Source: an uncultured Pelagibacteraceae bacterium (GTDB lineage: Bacteria; Pseudomonadota; Alphaproteobacteria; Pelagibacterales; Pelagibacteraceae). From it: a stretch of 64,000 nt of DNA. The DNA lies in NCBI GenBank assembly GCA_902604305.1, contig CACKXS010000003.1:36714-100713 (forward strand), written 5' to 3'. Positions 1 to 13,591 of the stretch are shown one piece after another. The notes under the pieces were generated by a model. That model did not search any database and was not told the DNA's origin. It saw only the letters and a list, made by a program, of their open reading frames with translations. Every line of letters begins with the position of its first letter. The first letter of the stretch is position 1. The position numbers and the translations under genes were made by a program.

Positions 1-175
1 TATCAATATGAGGTGATCTCAAAACTGTATATTTTTCAATTTTTGTTGGTAAAGGAATGGGTCCTTTAATATTAGCACCAGTTCTTTTTACTGTATTTAC
101 TATTTCTTCAGTAGATAGATCTAAAATTTTATTATCGTATGCTCTTAATTTAATTCTAATGTTTTGTTTGTCCAT
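1..175 (-). CDS. rpsJ: 30S ribosomal protein S10, 3' part cut by window edge
   Basis: Minus-strand reading from ATG at 175 gives [58 protein letters not shown], a typical S10 N-terminus; lies directly downstream of fusA. Confidence 0.95.
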   Translation of the reverse strand, partial: MDKQNIRIKLRAYDNKILDLSTEEIVNTVKRTGANIKGPIPLPTKIEKYTVLRSPHID

Positions 176-178
176 AAT

Positions 179-2257
179 TTAACCTGCTATTTTTTTTGTT
201 ACATCGTCTTGTACATTTTGTGGGACCTTAGAATAATGATCAAAAAACATAGAATATTGAGCTCTGCCTTGAGACATTGATCTCAAATTATTAATATAAC
301 CAAACATGTTTGCTAGAGGAACCATAGCTGTAATAACTGTCGCATTACCACGTTGTTCCTGAGTATTAATTTGTCCTCTTCTGCTATTTAAATCTCCTAT
401 TACATCTCCCATATAATCTTCGGGTGTAACAACCTCAACTCTCATTATTGGTTCTAAAAGTTTTAATGTTCCTCTTGTACATGCTTCTTTAAAACAAGCA
501 CGTGATGCTAATTCAAAAGCTAAAACACTTGAGTCTACATCGTGATGCAAACCATCTAATATTGTTACCTTATAGTCTATCATTGGAAAACCAGCTAATA
601 TTCCACCGTCAGCAATTGTTTCTATTCCTTTTTCGACACCTGGTATAAATTCTTTAGGTATAGCTCCACCTTTAATTTTACTTTCAACTTCACGCCCTTT
701 ACCAGGTTCTAATGGCTCTACTAATAGTTTAACTCTTGCAAACTGTCCAGCGCCTCCGCTTTGTTTTTTATGAGTGTAATCAAATTCAGTGGCATTTTGA
801 AGTGTCTCCCTATAAGCTACTTGAGGAGCTCCTACGTTTGCTTCAACTTTAAATTCTCTTTTCATTCTATCAACAATAATATCTAAATGAAGCTCACCCA
901 TTCCTTTAATTATAGTTTGGCCAGATTCTTCATCTGAAGTTACTCTAAATGATGGATCTTCTTTAGCTAGTCTTCCTAAAGCTTCACCCATTTTTTCTTG
1001 ATCAGCTTTAGTTTTAGGTTCAACAGCAATTTCAATTACTGGATCTGGAAATTCCATAGGCTCCAATAAAACAGGATTATCTTCATCACACAAAGTATGA
1101 CCAGTGATAGTGTATTTTAGCCCTGCTAGAGCAACTATATCTCCAGCATTAGCCTCCTTTATATCTTCTCTTGAGTTTGCATGCATTAAAAGCATTCTTC
1201 CAACTCTCTCTTCTTTTTCTTTTGAGGAATTATATATGCCGGTACCAGTTTTAATTGTACCTGAATAAATTCTTATGAAAGTTAGTGAACCAACAAATGG
1301 ATCATTTGCTACTTTAAAGGCTAAAGCTGAAAAACCTGCATTATCTTCAAATTTCATTTCTAATTCATCATCTGATCCTGGTTTAGTACCTTTAATAGAT
1401 CCTATATCCACTGGACTTGGTAAATAATTTACAACTGCATCTAATAAAGGTTGAACTCCTTTATTTTTAAAAGCTGAACCTGTAGTTATTGGTACAAAAC
1501 TAAAATTTAAACATCCTTTTCTAATACATTTAATTAAATCTGACTCTTGGATTTCTTCACCATTTAAGTATTTTTCCATAAGTTTTTCGTCTTGCTCGAC
1601 GGCCATTTCAACTAATTCTGTTCTATATTTTTGAGAAATTTCTTTAAGATCTTCTGGAATTTCTTTGTATTCCCACTCAGCACCTAATGCTTCATTTTTC
1701 CAAACTTGTGCTTTCATTTTTACTAAATCAACTACTCCAGATAAGGAAGCTTCTATTCCAATAGGAACTTGTAAAACCATTGGCTTAGCACCAAGTCTAT
1801 CCTTAATCATATCTACACATCTAAAAAAGTCAGCTCCTGTTCTATCAAGTTTATTCACAAAGCAAATTCTTGGAACTTTATACTTATCTGCTTGTCTCCA
1901 AACAGTTTCTGATTGTGGTTCAACACCAGCAACTCCATCAAAAACTGCAACCGCTCCATCTAAAACTTTTAATGATCTTTCAACTTCAATGGTAAAGTCT
2001 ACGTGACCGGGTGTATCTATAATATTAATTCTGTGATCTCTCCAAAAACAAGTTGTTGCAGCTGAAGTAATTGTAATACCTCTTTCTTGTTCTTGCTCCA
2101 TCCAGTCCATAGTCGCAGCTCCATCATGGACTTCTCCAATTTTGTGACTTTTTCCTGTGTAATATAAAACTCTTTCTGTTGTAGTGGTTTTACCAGCATC
2201 AATGTGAGCCATAATTCCAATATTTCTATATTTATCTAAAGTATGAGTTCTAGGCAT
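179..2257 (-). CDS. fusA: Elongation factor G
   Basis: 692 aa; GTPase motifs [30 protein letters not shown]; str operon context. Confidence 0.98.
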   Translation of the reverse strand: MPRTHTLDKYRNIGIMAHIDAGKTTTTERVLYYTGKSHKIGEVHDGAATMDWMEQEQERGITITSAATTCFWRDHRINIIDTPGHVDFTIEVERSLKVLDGAVAVFDGVAGVEPQSETVWRQADKYKVPRICFVNKLDRTGADFFRCVDMIKDRLGAKPMVLQVPIGIEASLSGVVDLVKMKAQVWKNEALGAEWEYKEIPEDLKEISQKYRTELVEMAVEQDEKLMEKYLNGEEIQESDLIKCIRKGCLNFSFVPITTGSAFKNKGVQPLLDAVVNYLPSPVDIGSIKGTKPGSDDELEMKFEDNAGFSALAFKVANDPFVGSLTFIRIYSGTIKTGTGIYNSSKEKEERVGRMLLMHANSREDIKEANAGDIVALAGLKYTITGHTLCDEDNPVLLEPMEFPDPVIEIAVEPKTKADQEKMGEALGRLAKEDPSFRVTSDEESGQTIIKGMGELHLDIIVDRMKREFKVEANVGAPQVAYRETLQNATEFDYTHKKQSGGAGQFARVKLLVEPLEPGKGREVESKIKGGAIPKEFIPGVEKGIETIADGGILAGFPMIDYKVTILDGLHHDVDSSVLAFELASRACFKEACTRGTLKLLEPIMRVEVVTPEDYMGDVIGDLNSRRGQINTQEQRGNATVITAMVPLANMFGYINNLRSMSQGRAQYSMFFDHYSKVPQNVQDDVTKKIAG

Positions 2258-2263
2258 AATTTT

Positions 2264-2734
2264 TTACCATCTAAAATGTGCAAAAGCTTTGTTTGACTCT
2301 GCCATTTTATGGGTATCCTCTTTTTTTTTAATAGCTGATCCTTTATTTTGGTAAGCATCATAAATTTCATTAAAAATTTTATCAGACATATTTTTATCTT
2401 TTCTTTTTCTTGATGCGTCTATTAACCATCTTAAGGCAAGAGCTTGTGATCTTTTTGCCTTAACTTCAACTGGTACTTGATAAGTAGCTCCACCAACTCT
2501 TCTAGATCTAACTTCTACAGTAGGTCTAATGTTGTTTATTGCTGTATTAAATATTTCTATTGGTTCATCTTTAGATTTAGATTTAATTTTATCGATAGCA
2601 TCATAGATAATTTTTTCTGCTACAGTTTTTTTTCCATCATACATTATAGAATTAATCAATTTTGGAATGATCAAAGACTTGTATCTTGGATCAACAATTG
2701 GAATTTTTTTTGGTGCTTTTCTTTTTCTTGACAT
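2264..2734 (-). CDS. rpsG: 30S ribosomal protein S7
   Basis: 156 aa MSRKRKAPKKIPIVDPRY...; between rpsL and fusA. Confidence 0.97.
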   Translation of the reverse strand: MSRKRKAPKKIPIVDPRYKSLIIPKLINSIMYDGKKTVAEKIIYDAIDKIKSKSKDEPIEIFNTAINNIRPTVEVRSRRVGGATYQVPVEVKAKRSQALALRWLIDASRKRKDKNMSDKIFNEIYDAYQNKGSAIKKKEDTHKMAESNKAFAHFRW

Positions 2735-2742
2735 GATTATTT

Positions 2743-3114
2743 TTATTTTCCTTTTTTTGCACCGTACTTAGATCTTTGTTGTTTTCTTGCGGTTACTCCT
2801 TGAGTATCTAGATTACCTCTTAAAATATGATATCTCACTCCTGGTAAATCTTTTACCCTTCCTCCTCTAATTAAAACAACTGAGTGTTCTTGTAAATTAT
2901 GTCCTTCGCCAGGAATATAAGAAGTAACTTCATGACCATTAGAAAGTCTAACTCTTGCAACTTTTCTTAAAGCAGAATTTGGTTTTTTAGGAGTTGTTGT
3001 ATAAACTTTTACACAAACACCTCTTTTCTGAGGTGATTTTTCTAAAGCAGGAACTTTGTCCCTTGCTTTTTGTTTGACACGTTTATTTTTTAACAACTGG
3101 TTTATTGTTGGCAT
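2743..3114 (-). CDS. rpsL: 30S ribosomal protein S12
   Basis: 123 aa with [18 protein letters not shown] and GVRYHILRG. Confidence 0.98.
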   Translation of the reverse strand: MPTINQLLKNKRVKQKARDKVPALEKSPQKRGVCVKVYTTTPKKPNSALRKVARVRLSNGHEVTSYIPGEGHNLQEHSVVLIRGGRVKDLPGVRYHILRGNLDTQGVTARKQQRSKYGAKKGK

Positions 3115-3266
3115 TATATATTCCTTTAATTTTTTGATGAAATTAGCTCAGGTTTTCATTGGCAGCGTTTAGTACTGAAGTACTACATTCCAACCAAAAA
3201 ATTATCGCCAAAATACTATAGAAATGCTGTTTGTCAAATTAAATTGCTTTAAAAATAAGCTTATTT

Positions 3267-6200
3267 TTATTGATTTACTTGACTTTCTTCAGCTTCAATT
3301 TTTTCTTGCTCTGAAAGAAATTTCTTATCATCTTCTTGGGCTTTTTTGTTCCAGATGTGTTTAACTGATCCAGTACCAGCAGGAACCAGCCTACCGACAA
3401 TTACATTTTCTTTTAAACCAGCCAATTTATCAATTTTACCTTTAATTGCTGCATCTGTTAAAACTCTTGTTGTTTCTTGGAAAGAAGCAGCAGAAATAAA
3501 TGATTCTGTCTGCAGCGAAGCTTTTGTTATCCCCATCAAAACTCTCTCTCCTTTAGCTGGTTTTTTTCCCTCATTCTTTAATTTTTCATTCATTTCTTCG
3601 AATTTAATTTTATCAATAACTTCTCCTGGTAATACCGAAGAATCTCCACTTTCTTTAACTTCAATTTTTTTCAACATTTGTCTTAAAATTGTCTCTATGT
3701 GTTTATCATTAATTATTACACCTTGAAGTCTATATACTTCTTGTACCTGGTTTACAAAATAATCTGTTAATTCTTCTATTCCTAGTATTCTTAAAATATC
3801 ATGAGGTAACGGTTGCCCATCTAATAAATATTCCCCTTTTTTTATTTTTTCTCCTTGGTTAAAATTAATATGCTTTCCCTTTGGAATTAAATAGTTAGAT
3901 GTATCTCCATTTTCTGAGACTATAGACACTCTTTGTTTTCCTCTTACTTCTTTACCAAAATTTACTTTTCCATCATTTTCAGCAATGATAGCGCTATCTT
4001 TCGCTTTTCTCGCTTCAAATAGTTCAGCAACTCTTGGTAGTCCTCCTGTTATGTCTTTTGTTTTAGATGTTTCTTTTGGTAATCTTGCAATAACATCTCC
4101 TGCCGATATTTTTTGACCATCTTGTACTGATAAAATTGAATCTGGAACCAAATAATATCTAGCCTCGTTTTCATCAGCTTTTTTAATTACATTTCCTTTT
4201 TCATCTCTTAATGTAATTCTAGGTTTTAGATCAGTATTTTTTGATTGTGTCTTCCAGTCAACTACGGCTTTTGTAGATATTCCTGTAGTGTCATCTACTG
4301 TTTCAGCTAGTGATACTCCATCAATTAAATCTACATAATTTGCTAAACCATCTTTTTCTGCAATCACTGGTGTAGTATAAGGATCCCATTCACAAATTTT
4401 TGCACCCTTTTTAACTTTATCATCGTTTTGAAAAAATAGTTTCGATCCATAAGGAACTTTGTATGATGCAACTTGTAAACCATTCTCATCTTCTATTGAT
4501 AATTCAGTATTTCTTCCCATTACAACCATGTTTTTCTTTGAATCTTCAAGTAAATTTGTATTAATAACTTTTAGTATTCCGTCGGTTTTTGTAACAATTT
4601 GAGACTCTTGTTTTATAGATGCAGTACCACCAACGTGGAAAGTTCTCATGGTTAATTGAGTACCTGGTTCTCCAATAGATTGAGCAGAAATCATTCCAAT
4701 AGCTTCACCAACATGGACCATTTTTCCTCTAGAAAGATCTCTACCATAACTCATAGCGCAAACACCTTCTTTTGACCCACATGTTATTACAGAATATACT
4801 TTAATAAATTTAACACCTGCAGCATCAATTTTTTCACATCCAGCCTCATCAATCATGCTAGATTTTTTTATAATAACTTCACCAGTGATAGGATTTTTTA
4901 CATCTGCTGCAACAACTCTTCCTAAAGCTCTTTCTGAAAGACTAACAATAACATTTCCTCCCTCAATTATTTCAGATAGAGTAATGCTTCCTGCAGCTTT
5001 TCCACAATCACACTCTTTTTTAGTTATTGTTAAATCTTGAGCAACGTCACAAAGTCTTCTAGTTAAATATCCTGAGTTTGCAGTTTTTAAAGCAGTATCT
5101 GCTAATCCTTTTCTGGCTCCATGAGTTGAGTTAAAATATTCTAAGGCTGTTAAACCTTCTTTAAAATTTGACGTTATAGGTGATTCAATAATTTCTCCTG
5201 AAGGTTTAGCTATTAACCCTCTCATACCCGCAAGCTGTTTCATTTGTGCTGCAGATCCTCTAGCACCACTATCTGCCATCATAAATACAGAGTTTATTTT
5301 TAATCCTTTATCAGTAACTTCAGTTGCGGAAATTCTTTTCATCATTTCAGCCGCTACTCTATCTGTACATTTTGACCACGCATCGACAACTTTGTTGTAT
5401 TTTTCTCCTCTAGTTATAAGTCCTTCCGCATACTGATTTTCATAATCTGAAATAAGTTTCTTTGTCTCTTCAATTAATTGTTGTTTATTTTCAGGAATTA
5501 TTAAATCATCTTTTCCAAAAGAAATTCCAGCTTTAAATGCATGTTTAAAACCTAAATCTTTAAGCTTATCACAGAATATAACAGTAGATTTTTGACCACA
5601 AAATCTAAATACATGATCAATTATTTCTGAAACTACTTTTTTTGGTAATAATCTATCTATTAAAGAAAATTTATTATTAATATTTTTTGGTAAAAGATTT
5701 GCTAATAAAAATCTTCCAGCAGTACTTATATGTTTTTCATATTTTTCTTTACCGTTTTCATCGACAGTAACAAATCTTGAAACAATTCTTGAATGAACTT
5801 TTATTTGACCAGTTTCTAAAGCATGTTCAATTTCTGAATTATTCACAAAATATCCTTCTACTTTCTCAGTTTGATATGGTGATTGAGACAAATAATAAAT
5901 TCCAAGTATCATATCTTGACTTGGCACAATTATAGGTTTTCCATTTGATGGGCTTAATATATTATTGGTCGACATCATTAAAACTCTTGCCTCCAGTTGC
6001 GCTTCTAAACTTAAAGGTATATGAACTGCCATTTGATCACCATCAAAGTCAGCATTAAAAGCTGCGCAGGTTAATGGGTGTAATTCGATAGCATCACCTT
6101 CAATTAGTTTTGGTTCAAATGCTTGAACACCTAACCTATGAAGAGTTGGTGCTCTGTTAAGTATTACCGGGTGTTCTCTAACTATAATTTCTAGGGCATC

Positions 6201-7439
6201 CCAAACTTCATCTCTTTCTCTCTCAACTAACTTTTTAGCCTGTTTAATAGTTGATGCTAGACCCAATTTATTTAATCTTGCATATAAAAATGGTTTAAAT
6301 AATTCTAATGCCATTTTTTTTGGTAGACCACACTCGTGTAATTTTAAATCTGGTCCAACAACAATTACCGATCTTCCAGAGTAATCAACTCTTTTACCTA
6401 ATAAATTCTGTCTAAATCTTCCTTGTTTACCCTTTAGCATTTCTGCTAAAGATTTAAGCGGTCTTTTCCCGGTACCAGTAATTACTCTTCCTCTTCTTCC
6501 ATTATCAAACAATGCATCGACAGATTCTTGCAACATTCTTTTTTCATTTCTAACAATTATATCTGGAGCCTTTAAATCTATTAATCTTTTTAAACGATTA
6601 TTTCTATTTATAACTCTTCTGTACAAGTCATTTAAATCAGATGTTGCAAATCTTCCACCATCTAAAGGTACTAGTGGTCTTAGCTCTGGTGGTATTACAG
6701 GTATTACTGTCAATATCATCCACTCAGGTTTGTTGCCTGTTTCAATAAATGATTCTATTAATTTTAATCTTTTTATTGATCTTTCTTCAGCAACTTTCGA
6801 TTTTGTTTCATTAATTGTTTTAATCAATAAGTTTTTTTCTTCTTCTAAATTTAAAGATTTCAAAATTTCTAATATAGCCTCAGCACCAATTCCCGCTGAA
6901 AATGCTTCTTCACCATATTCGTCTTGATATTTAACAAGTTCTTCTTCATTTAATAATTGATGTTTTTTTAAATTAGTTAATCCAGGTTCTATAACTATAA
7001 AACTTTCAAAATAAAGCACCCTTTCAACTTCTTTTAGTTTCATATCTATAGTTAAAGAAATTCTACTTGGTAAAGATTTTAAAAACCAAATATGAGCAAC
7101 TGGTGTTGCTAAATTGATATGACCCATTCTTTCCCGTCTAACATTAGACTTTGTAACTTCAACTCCACATTTTTCACAAATAATTCCTCTAAATTTCATT
7201 CTCTTATATTTTCCGCACAAACATTCATAATCTTTAATTGGTCCAAATATTCTTGCACAAAAAAGACCATCCTTTTCAGGTCTAAAAGTTCTATAGTTTA
7301 TTGTTTCGGGTTTTTTTATTTCGCCATAGGTCCATGATTTTATTTTTTCAGGACTTGCGAGTGTAATTTTAATACTATTAAAGTTCTGTGATTCTGATAT
7401 TTCTGAATTTTTAAATAAATCTGTTATTTCTTTTTTCAT
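3267..7439 (-). CDS. rpoC: RNA polymerase beta' subunit
   Basis: 1390 aa with [12 protein letters not shown] catalytic motif and [22 protein letters not shown] zinc motif. Confidence 0.99.
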   Translation of the reverse strand: MKKEITDLFKNSEISESQNFNSIKITLASPEKIKSWTYGEIKKPETINYRTFRPEKDGLFCARIFGPIKDYECLCGKYKRMKFRGIICEKCGVEVTKSNVRRERMGHINLATPVAHIWFLKSLPSRISLTIDMKLKEVERVLYFESFIVIEPGLTNLKKHQLLNEEELVKYQDEYGEEAFSAGIGAEAILEILKSLNLEEEKNLLIKTINETKSKVAEERSIKRLKLIESFIETGNKPEWMILTVIPVIPPELRPLVPLDGGRFATSDLNDLYRRVINRNNRLKRLIDLKAPDIIVRNEKRMLQESVDALFDNGRRGRVITGTGKRPLKSLAEMLKGKQGRFRQNLLGKRVDYSGRSVIVVGPDLKLHECGLPKKMALELFKPFLYARLNKLGLASTIKQAKKLVERERDEVWDALEIIVREHPVILNRAPTLHRLGVQAFEPKLIEGDAIELHPLTCAAFNADFDGDQMAVHIPLSLEAQLEARVLMMSTNNILSPSNGKPIIVPSQDMILGIYYLSQSPYQTEKVEGYFVNNSEIEHALETGQIKVHSRIVSRFVTVDENGKEKYEKHISTAGRFLLANLLPKNINNKFSLIDRLLPKKVVSEIIDHVFRFCGQKSTVIFCDKLKDLGFKHAFKAGISFGKDDLIIPENKQQLIEETKKLISDYENQYAEGLITRGEKYNKVVDAWSKCTDRVAAEMMKRISATEVTDKGLKINSVFMMADSGARGSAAQMKQLAGMRGLIAKPSGEIIESPITSNFKEGLTALEYFNSTHGARKGLADTALKTANSGYLTRRLCDVAQDLTITKKECDCGKAAGSITLSEIIEGGNVIVSLSERALGRVVAADVKNPITGEVIIKKSSMIDEAGCEKIDAAGVKFIKVYSVITCGSKEGVCAMSYGRDLSRGKMVHVGEAIGMISAQSIGEPGTQLTMRTFHVGGTASIKQESQIVTKTDGILKVINTNLLEDSKKNMVVMGRNTELSIEDENGLQVASYKVPYGSKLFFQNDDKVKKGAKICEWDPYTTPVIAEKDGLANYVDLIDGVSLAETVDDTTGISTKAVVDWKTQSKNTDLKPRITLRDEKGNVIKKADENEARYYLVPDSILSVQDGQKISAGDVIARLPKETSKTKDITGGLPRVAELFEARKAKDSAIIAENDGKVNFGKEVRGKQRVSIVSENGDTSNYLIPKGKHINFNQGEKIKKGEYLLDGQPLPHDILRILGIEELTDYFVNQVQEVYRLQGVIINDKHIETILRQMLKKIEVKESGDSSVLPGEVIDKIKFEEMNEKLKNEGKKPAKGERVLMGITKASLQTESFISAASFQETTRVLTDAAIKGKIDKLAGLKENVIVGRLVPAGTGSVKHIWNKKAQEDDKKFLSEQEKIEAEESQVNQ

Positions 7440-7441
7440 AA

Positions 7442-10400
7442 TTAATTTAATTCCACATTTAATGCTAAGGATTTGATTTCTTTAACTAGTACGTTAAAGG
7501 ATTCTGGTATTCCAGATTCGAAATTTTCTTCTCCTTTAACAATAGTTTCATAAACTTTTACTCTACCCGCCACATCATCAGATTTTACTGTTAGGATTTC
7601 TTGGAGTGTATACGAGGCTCCATATGCTTCTAATGCCCATACTTCCATTTCTCCAAATCTTTGCCCTCCAAGTTGAGCTTTTCCACCTAGTGGCTGTTGT
7701 GTAACTAAACTATAAGGACCAGTCGATCTAGCATGAATTTTGTCTTCAACTAAATGATGGAGTTTGAGCATATAAATTGTTCCAACTGTAACTGATCTAT
7801 CAAATCTTTCTCCGGTTCTTCCATCCCATAAATATGTTTGACCTGAGCTTGGTAAGTTGGCTAATTCTAGCATTTTTGTAACGTCGTTTTCTTTTGCTCC
7901 ATCGAATACAGGTGTTGCTATTGGAATTCCGTTTTGAACATTTTCACATAGATCTTTAAATTCCGAATTTGTCAAATTTTCTATCGAATTTTCATAAACT
8001 TCTTTTCCATAAACAGAAGTTAAAAAATCAGAAAATTTTTTATTTTTTTCAATTTTTTTCTGATTATCATTAATTAATTTCTTTAATGTTTCACCTAGTT
8101 CTGTACAGGACCAACCCAAGTGAGTTTCCAAAATTTGGCCAACATTCATACGACTAGGAACTCCTAAAGGATTTAAGACTATGTCAACTGCTTTTCCATT
8201 TTCTTGATATGGCATGTCTTCTACAGGAACAATTTTACTAACTACTCCCTTGTTTCCATGTCTTCCAGACATTTTATCTCCAGGTCTCAATCTTCTTTTG
8301 ATGGCAACAAACACTTTAACCATTTTCATTACACTTGGCAGCAAATCGTCACCTTGTTTTATTTTTAATACCTTATCTTCAAATCTATCCTGTATATCTT
8401 TTTTTGCTATATTGTATTGGTTTTTTAACTGAGATAAATCATCCAACTTTTTTTCATCTGACAAAGATAATTTAAAGATGTCTTTTGTGTTAAGGACCTT
8501 TATATTTTCTTCATTTATTTCAACACCTTGTTCTAATTCCTTTATTTTTTTTGACAACTTTGCTCCAGATATTATTGACAAAGCTCTTTGTTTGATACTT
8601 CTTTCTAAAATTTCTTCTTCAACTATTTTATCTTGTTGAACAGAGTCTATTTCTGCTCTTTCAATTGTAATTGACCTTTCATCTTTTTCTATACCGTGAC
8701 GATTAAAAACTCTTACATCAACCACAGTACCTCCGCTGCCACTTGGCATTTTTAATGAAGTATCTGTAACATCAATGGCTTTTTCTCCAAAAATTGATCT
8801 TAAAAGTTTTTCCTCTGGTCCTGAAGCTGAGTCTCCTTTGGGTGTAACTTTCCCAACTAGTATATCTCCTGGTTTTACTTCTGCTCCTATATAAACTACG
8901 CCAGACTCATCTAAATTTTTTAATGATTCTTCGTTAACATTAGGAATGTCTCTGGTAATATCCTCTTCCCCAAGTTTTGTATCTCTAGCCATTACTTCAT
9001 ATTCTTCTATATGAATTGATGTAAAAACATCATCGGTTACGCATCTTTCTGAAATTAGTATTGAATCTTCAAAATTGTATCCCTGCCATGGCATAAATGC
9101 TACTGTCACATTTTTCCCAAGAGCTAATTCACCAATTTTTGTAGATGGACCATCGGCAATAATGTCACCTGATTTAACTTTATCACCAACTCTTACTAAA
9201 GGTTTTTGGTTTATACATGTATTTTGATTTGATCTTTTAAATTTTTGTAAATTGTAAATATCTACACCAGATTTAGTAAAATCTTTTTCATTAGTTGCTT
9301 TAATTACAATTCTTTTACCGTCAATTTTATCAACTATACCATCTCTTTTTGCAACAATTGTAACTCCAGAATCTAGGGCTACATCACTTTCAATACCTGT
9401 ACCAACTAGTGGTGCCTCAGGTTTTAATAATGGAACTGCCTGTCTCATCATATTTGATCCCATTAAGGCTCTATTAGCATCATCATTTTCAAGAAAAGGT
9501 ATTAATGATGCAGCTACTGAAACAAGTTGTTTTGGTGACACATCTATATAATCAATATTTTCAGGTTTAGATAAAATAAAATTTAAATTTTGTCTGCAAG
9601 AAACCAATTGTTCTTTAAATTTAGAATTTTTATCAATTATTGAATTTGCTTGAGCAATTGTAAATTTTGTTTCTTCCATTGCTGATAAATATTCAATTTT
9701 TTCTTGAACAATTCCATTTTTAACTTTCTTATAAGGGCTTTCAATAAACCCATACTTATTAATTTTAGAATAAGTAGATAAACTATTTATTAATCCAATA
9801 TTTGGTCCTTCAGGAGTTTCTATAGGGCAAATCCTTCCGTAATGGGTTGGATGAACATCTCTAACTTCAAATCCTGCTCTTTCTCTTGTTAGACCGCCTG
9901 GTCCTAAAGCTGAGACTCTTCTTTTATGAGTTATTTCAGATAATGGGTTTGTTTGATCCATAAATTGTGACAATTGTGAAGTTGCAAAAAAATCTTTTAA
10001 TGAGATTGTTAATGGTTTAGCATTAATTAAGTCTTGGGGCATAGCTGACTCTATGTCTAAGGTAGTCATTTTTTCTTTGATAGCTCTTTCCATTCTGTAA
10101 ACACCAATTCTAGCCTGATTTTCTACTAGTTCTCCTACAGATCTAACTCTTCTATTTCCCAGATGGTCTATATCATCAACTTCATCCTTTCCATCTCTAA
10201 GATCGAGCATTTTTTTAACTATAGCAATAATGTCATCATTTCTTAAAATTGTAATTTTATCTGAACACATAAGATTTAATCTTGAGTTCATTTTAACTCT
10301 TCCTACGTCTGATAAGTCATAACGATCAGAGCTAAAAAAAAGATTATTAAAAATTTGTGAAGCTATCTCTATTGTTGGAGGCTCTCCTGGCCGCAACATC

Positions 10401-11524
10401 TTATAAATCTCAGTAATTGAATCGTTTTTATTATCATTTTTATCTGCTAATAAAGTTTGTAAAATGTAAGCTCCCTTGCTTATTGAATTAGTTTTTGAAA
10501 TTTCAACTGAAGTAATATTTTCTTGTAAAATTTTATCTAAAATAGTTTCATTAATTTCAGTTCCTATTTTAAAGTTTTCTTCATTAATTTTGATATCTTT
10601 GTGGAGATATTTTCCATACAAAGAGTTATTTGAAACATATATTTCTTTTAATCCATCATTAGATAATTTTTTAGCAGTTAAAAAATTTATTTTTTCACCT
10701 AATTTAACTACTACTTTTTGATTTTTTGCATCAATAACTTCCTCTGAAAAATTTTTTGTTTTATAGTTTTCAGGATCAAATTTAGTCTTCCATTTATTTA
10801 TTTTTTTATCATAATAATATGTTTCTTTTTCATAAAATTCATTAACAATTTCACTTTTTGACAAACCTAAGGCTTGTAAAAGTGTTGTGACATAAATTTT
10901 CTTTTTTCTGTCAATTCTAAAATATAAAAAATCTTTCACATCAAATTCAAAATCAAGCCATGAACCTCTGTTAGGTATTACTCTACAGTTAAAAAGTAAT
11001 TTACCACTAGCATGCGATTTTCCTCTATCATGATCAAAGAATACTCCTGGACTCCTGTGCATTTGATTTACAACTACTCTTTGGACTCCATTTGTAATAA
11101 ATGTACCACTATTAGTCATCATTGGAACTTCTCCCATATAAACCTCTTGTTCCTTAGCAGATAAAATATCTTTTGTATTATTTTCTTGATCGATTTCATA
11201 AACAACTAATCTTAATGTACACTTCAAAGCAGCAGAGTATGTTAAGCCTCTTGCGATACATTCTTCAACATCAAATTTTGGTTTTTCTAATCTGTAAGAA
11301 ATATATTCTAACGTTGCTTTATCGTTAAGATCTTCGATGGGAAATATACTTTTAAATACTCTATCAAACCCTTTAACCAAATTTTGATCGACTTCATTTT
11401 TATATTCGGTTAATTGTTTATAAGAATTTTTCTGAACTTCAATTAGATTGGGTATTGATAAACTTTCTTTAAGTTTACCAAAATTTTTTCTTATATTTTT
11501 CTTTTCAGTAAAAGATAAATCCAT
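7442..11524 (-). CDS. rpoB: RNA polymerase beta subunit
   Basis: 1360 aa with [37 protein letters not shown]. Confidence 0.99.
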   Translation of the reverse strand: MDLSFTEKKNIRKNFGKLKESLSIPNLIEVQKNSYKQLTEYKNEVDQNLVKGFDRVFKSIFPIEDLNDKATLEYISYRLEKPKFDVEECIARGLTYSAALKCTLRLVVYEIDQENNTKDILSAKEQEVYMGEVPMMTNSGTFITNGVQRVVVNQMHRSPGVFFDHDRGKSHASGKLLFNCRVIPNRGSWLDFEFDVKDFLYFRIDRKKKIYVTTLLQALGLSKSEIVNEFYEKETYYYDKKINKWKTKFDPENYKTKNFSEEVIDAKNQKVVVKLGEKINFLTAKKLSNDGLKEIYVSNNSLYGKYLHKDIKINEENFKIGTEINETILDKILQENITSVEISKTNSISKGAYILQTLLADKNDNKNDSITEIYKMLRPGEPPTIEIASQIFNNLFFSSDRYDLSDVGRVKMNSRLNLMCSDKITILRNDDIIAIVKKMLDLRDGKDEVDDIDHLGNRRVRSVGELVENQARIGVYRMERAIKEKMTTLDIESAMPQDLINAKPLTISLKDFFATSQLSQFMDQTNPLSEITHKRRVSALGPGGLTRERAGFEVRDVHPTHYGRICPIETPEGPNIGLINSLSTYSKINKYGFIESPYKKVKNGIVQEKIEYLSAMEETKFTIAQANSIIDKNSKFKEQLVSCRQNLNFILSKPENIDYIDVSPKQLVSVAASLIPFLENDDANRALMGSNMMRQAVPLLKPEAPLVGTGIESDVALDSGVTIVAKRDGIVDKIDGKRIVIKATNEKDFTKSGVDIYNLQKFKRSNQNTCINQKPLVRVGDKVKSGDIIADGPSTKIGELALGKNVTVAFMPWQGYNFEDSILISERCVTDDVFTSIHIEEYEVMARDTKLGEEDITRDIPNVNEESLKNLDESGVVYIGAEVKPGDILVGKVTPKGDSASGPEEKLLRSIFGEKAIDVTDTSLKMPSGSGGTVVDVRVFNRHGIEKDERSITIERAEIDSVQQDKIVEEEILERSIKQRALSIISGAKLSKKIKELEQGVEINEENIKVLNTKDIFKLSLSDEKKLDDLSQLKNQYNIAKKDIQDRFEDKVLKIKQGDDLLPSVMKMVKVFVAIKRRLRPGDKMSGRHGNKGVVSKIVPVEDMPYQENGKAVDIVLNPLGVPSRMNVGQILETHLGWSCTELGETLKKLINDNQKKIEKNKKFSDFLTSVYGKEVYENSIENLTNSEFKDLCENVQNGIPIATPVFDGAKENDVTKMLELANLPSSGQTYLWDGRTGERFDRSVTVGTIYMLKLHHLVEDKIHARSTGPYSLVTQQPLGGKAQLGGQRFGEMEVWALEAYGASYTLQEILTVKSDDVAGRVKVYETIVKGEENFESGIPESFNVLVKEIKSLALNVELN

Positions 11525-11574
11525 TTATAGCAATCGTTGATTTAATAAATCAACAATTAAAATTCTTTCTTTTG

Positions 11575-11946
11575 TTACTTAAGTTCTACTTTAGCGCCTG
11601 CTGCTTCTAATTTAGCTTTAATTTCGTCGGCTTCTTTTTTATTAACACCTGTTTTTACTTCTTTAGGTGCGCCTTCAACTAAATCTTTAGCTTCTTTTAG
11701 ACCAAGTGAAGTAATAGTTCTTACTTCTTTAATCACATTAATTTTTTTGTCTCCTGCTGCTGCAAGTACAATTGTAAACTCATCTTTTTCTTCTGCAGGT
11801 GCTGCTCCACCAGCTGCTGCTGGTGCTGCTGCTACAGCTGCTGCTGCTGTAACTCCCCATTTTTCTTCAAGCTGCTTAGAAAGTTCTGCTGCTTCAACAA
11901 CAGTTAAACTAGATAAGTCTTCTATAATTTTATTTAGATCTGCCAT
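11575..11946 (-). CDS. rplL: 50S ribosomal protein L7/L12
   Basis: 123 aa, Ala-rich hinge, C-terminal [28 protein letters not shown]. Confidence 0.97.
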   Translation of the reverse strand: MADLNKIIEDLSSLTVVEAAELSKQLEEKWGVTAAAAVAAAPAAAGGAAPAEEKDEFTIVLAAAGDKKINVIKEVRTITSLGLKEAKDLVEGAPKEVKTGVNKKEADEIKAKLEAAGAKVELK

Positions 11947-11961
11947 ATTAATTTGCCTAGG

Positions 11962-12471
11962 TTATTTTTTTGATTTTTCCAGCGCCAAAATAGCGATTTT
12001 TGAGGCAGGTGCAAGTAAAATACTTGCAATTTTTTGTGCTGGTGATCTCAAAATACCCACAATTTTAGCCCTTGCTTCATCTAATGACGGTAAAGTAGCG
12101 ACATTTTTTACTCCTGCAACATCCAATATATCGTTACCCATGATTCCACCAAGAATCTTAAGGTTGCTATTTTCTTTAGAAAAATTAGTTAATATTTTTG
12201 CAGATGTTATGGCATCCTTTGATAATGCAACTGCTGTTGGTCCTGTAAATAGATTTGATAATTCTTTGCATCTTGTTTTCTCAAGTGCTATTTTCGTTAT
12301 TCTATTTTTTGTAATTTTAAAAATAATTCCATGCTCTCTCATTTTTGCTCGAAGGTTATCTAGTTGATTCACCGTTAACCCTTGATAATGAGCAACTATC
12401 ACAGCTTCAGATTTATCAAACTGAGTTGTCATTTCAGAAATATAGTTTTGTTTTTTTTCTTTATTCATCAT
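11962..12471 (-). CDS. rplJ: 50S ribosomal protein L10
   Basis: 169 aa; L10 motifs SEAVIVAHYQGLTVNQLDNLRAKMRE; next to rplL. Confidence 0.95.
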   Translation of the reverse strand: MMNKEKKQNYISEMTTQFDKSEAVIVAHYQGLTVNQLDNLRAKMREHGIIFKITKNRITKIALEKTRCKELSNLFTGPTAVALSKDAITSAKILTNFSKENSNLKILGGIMGNDILDVAGVKNVATLPSLDEARAKIVGILRSPAQKIASILLAPASKIAILALEKSKK

Positions 12472-12473
12472 AA

Positions 12474-13163
12474 TTAAATATTTTTAGGTAACTTTAGTTT
12501 ATAAGATACTCCCATTGTTGATGTTAAAAAAGCGCTTTTTATTAAATCACCTTTAATTGTTTGGTTTCCTTTTTCTCTTTCCATCACATCCATTACTGCA
12601 ATAAAATTTTTAATTACTTTGTCATCAGAAAATGATTTTTTACCTAATGTTAAGCCTATATTTCCATCTTTATCATTTTTAATCTCAACTTGACCTAACT
12701 TTGCATCTGAAATAGCTTTTTTTAAATCATCTGTAACAGTGCCTAATTTTGGATTAGGCATTAAACCTTTTGGTCCAAGAACTTTACCTAATTTAGATAA
12801 TTTAATCATCATAGAGGGTGTGCAAATCAATTTTTCAAAATTTATCTCTCCTGACTTTATCTTTTCTATAAATTCATCTGATCCAACAATATCCGCTCCC
12901 GAATCTTTAGCTATTTGGGCTTTTGAATCCTCACATACTACTGCAATCTTAATTTTTTTACCTGAACCTGAAGGAAGGTTAACAATAGTTCTTAAATTTA
13001 TTTCACTTTTTTTTTGTTTGTTGTTAATTTGCAAGTTTAAATCAATCGATTCATCAAACTTGGTTGTACAATTTTTCTTTATTTCTGGAATTAATTTTTC
13101 TATTAATTCTGATGGAAGTTCTTTTGTGTTTTCAGGTAATTTTTTATATCTTTTTGAAACCAT
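12474..13163 (-). CDS. rplA: 50S ribosomal protein L1
   Basis: 229 aa; LGKVLGPKGLMPNPKLGTVT. Confidence 0.97.
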   Translation of the reverse strand: MVSKRYKKLPENTKELPSELIEKLIPEIKKNCTTKFDESIDLNLQINNKQKKSEINLRTIVNLPSGSGKKIKIAVVCEDSKAQIAKDSGADIVGSDEFIEKIKSGEINFEKLICTPSMMIKLSKLGKVLGPKGLMPNPKLGTVTDDLKKAISDAKLGQVEIKNDKDGNIGLTLGKKSFSDDKVIKNFIAVMDVMEREKGNQTIKGDLIKSAFLTSTMGVSYKLKLPKNI

Positions 13164-13591
13164 TATTCTTTAACCTCTATTCCCATGGATCTAGCCGAAC
13201 CTGCTATGATTTTAGAAGCTTCCTCTACATCATGAGCGTTTAAATCTGCCATTTTTTGTTTAGCAATTTCTTCAAGTTGTTTTTTTGATATCGATGCAAC
13301 AATATTTCTTCCTGGTTCTTGTGATCCACTTTTTAATTTTACAGCTTCTTTTATAAAGTGAGATGCTGGAGGTGATTTAATAATAAAATCAAATTTCTTA
13401 TCTTTGTAAACTGTAATTACTACTGGTACAGGCTTGCCCATGAAGTTTTTGGTTTTTTCATTAAAAGCTTTACAAAACTCCATAATATTTATTCCTCTTT
13501 GCCCTAAAGCTGGACCAACAGGTGGAGCAGGGTTTGCTTGACCTCCTTTAATTTGTAACTTTACATATCCACTAATTTCTTTTTTTGCCAT
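13163..13591 (-). CDS. rplK: 50S ribosomal protein L11
   Basis: 142 aa; [34 protein letters not shown]. Confidence 0.98.
   Translation of the reverse strand: MAKKEISGYVKLQIKGGQANPAPPVGPALGQRGINIMEFCKAFNEKTKNFMGKPVPVVITVYKDKKFDFIIKSPPASHFIKEAVKLKSGSQEPGRNIVASISKKQLEEIAKQKMADLNAHDVEEASKIIAGSARSMGIEVKE

Noticed and set aside
1665-2006. + strand ORF opposite fusA (113 aa)
   Set aside because: Antisense shadow ORF over a highly conserved gene; no recognisable domain.
3250-3266. aaaaataagcttattttt palindrome after rpoC as a strong terminator
   Set aside because: Very AT-rich weak stem; cannot distinguish from background in this composition.
11747-12367. 206-aa + strand ORF opposite rplL/rplJ
   Set aside because: Antisense to two conserved r-protein genes with biased Ala/Ser composition; shadow ORF.
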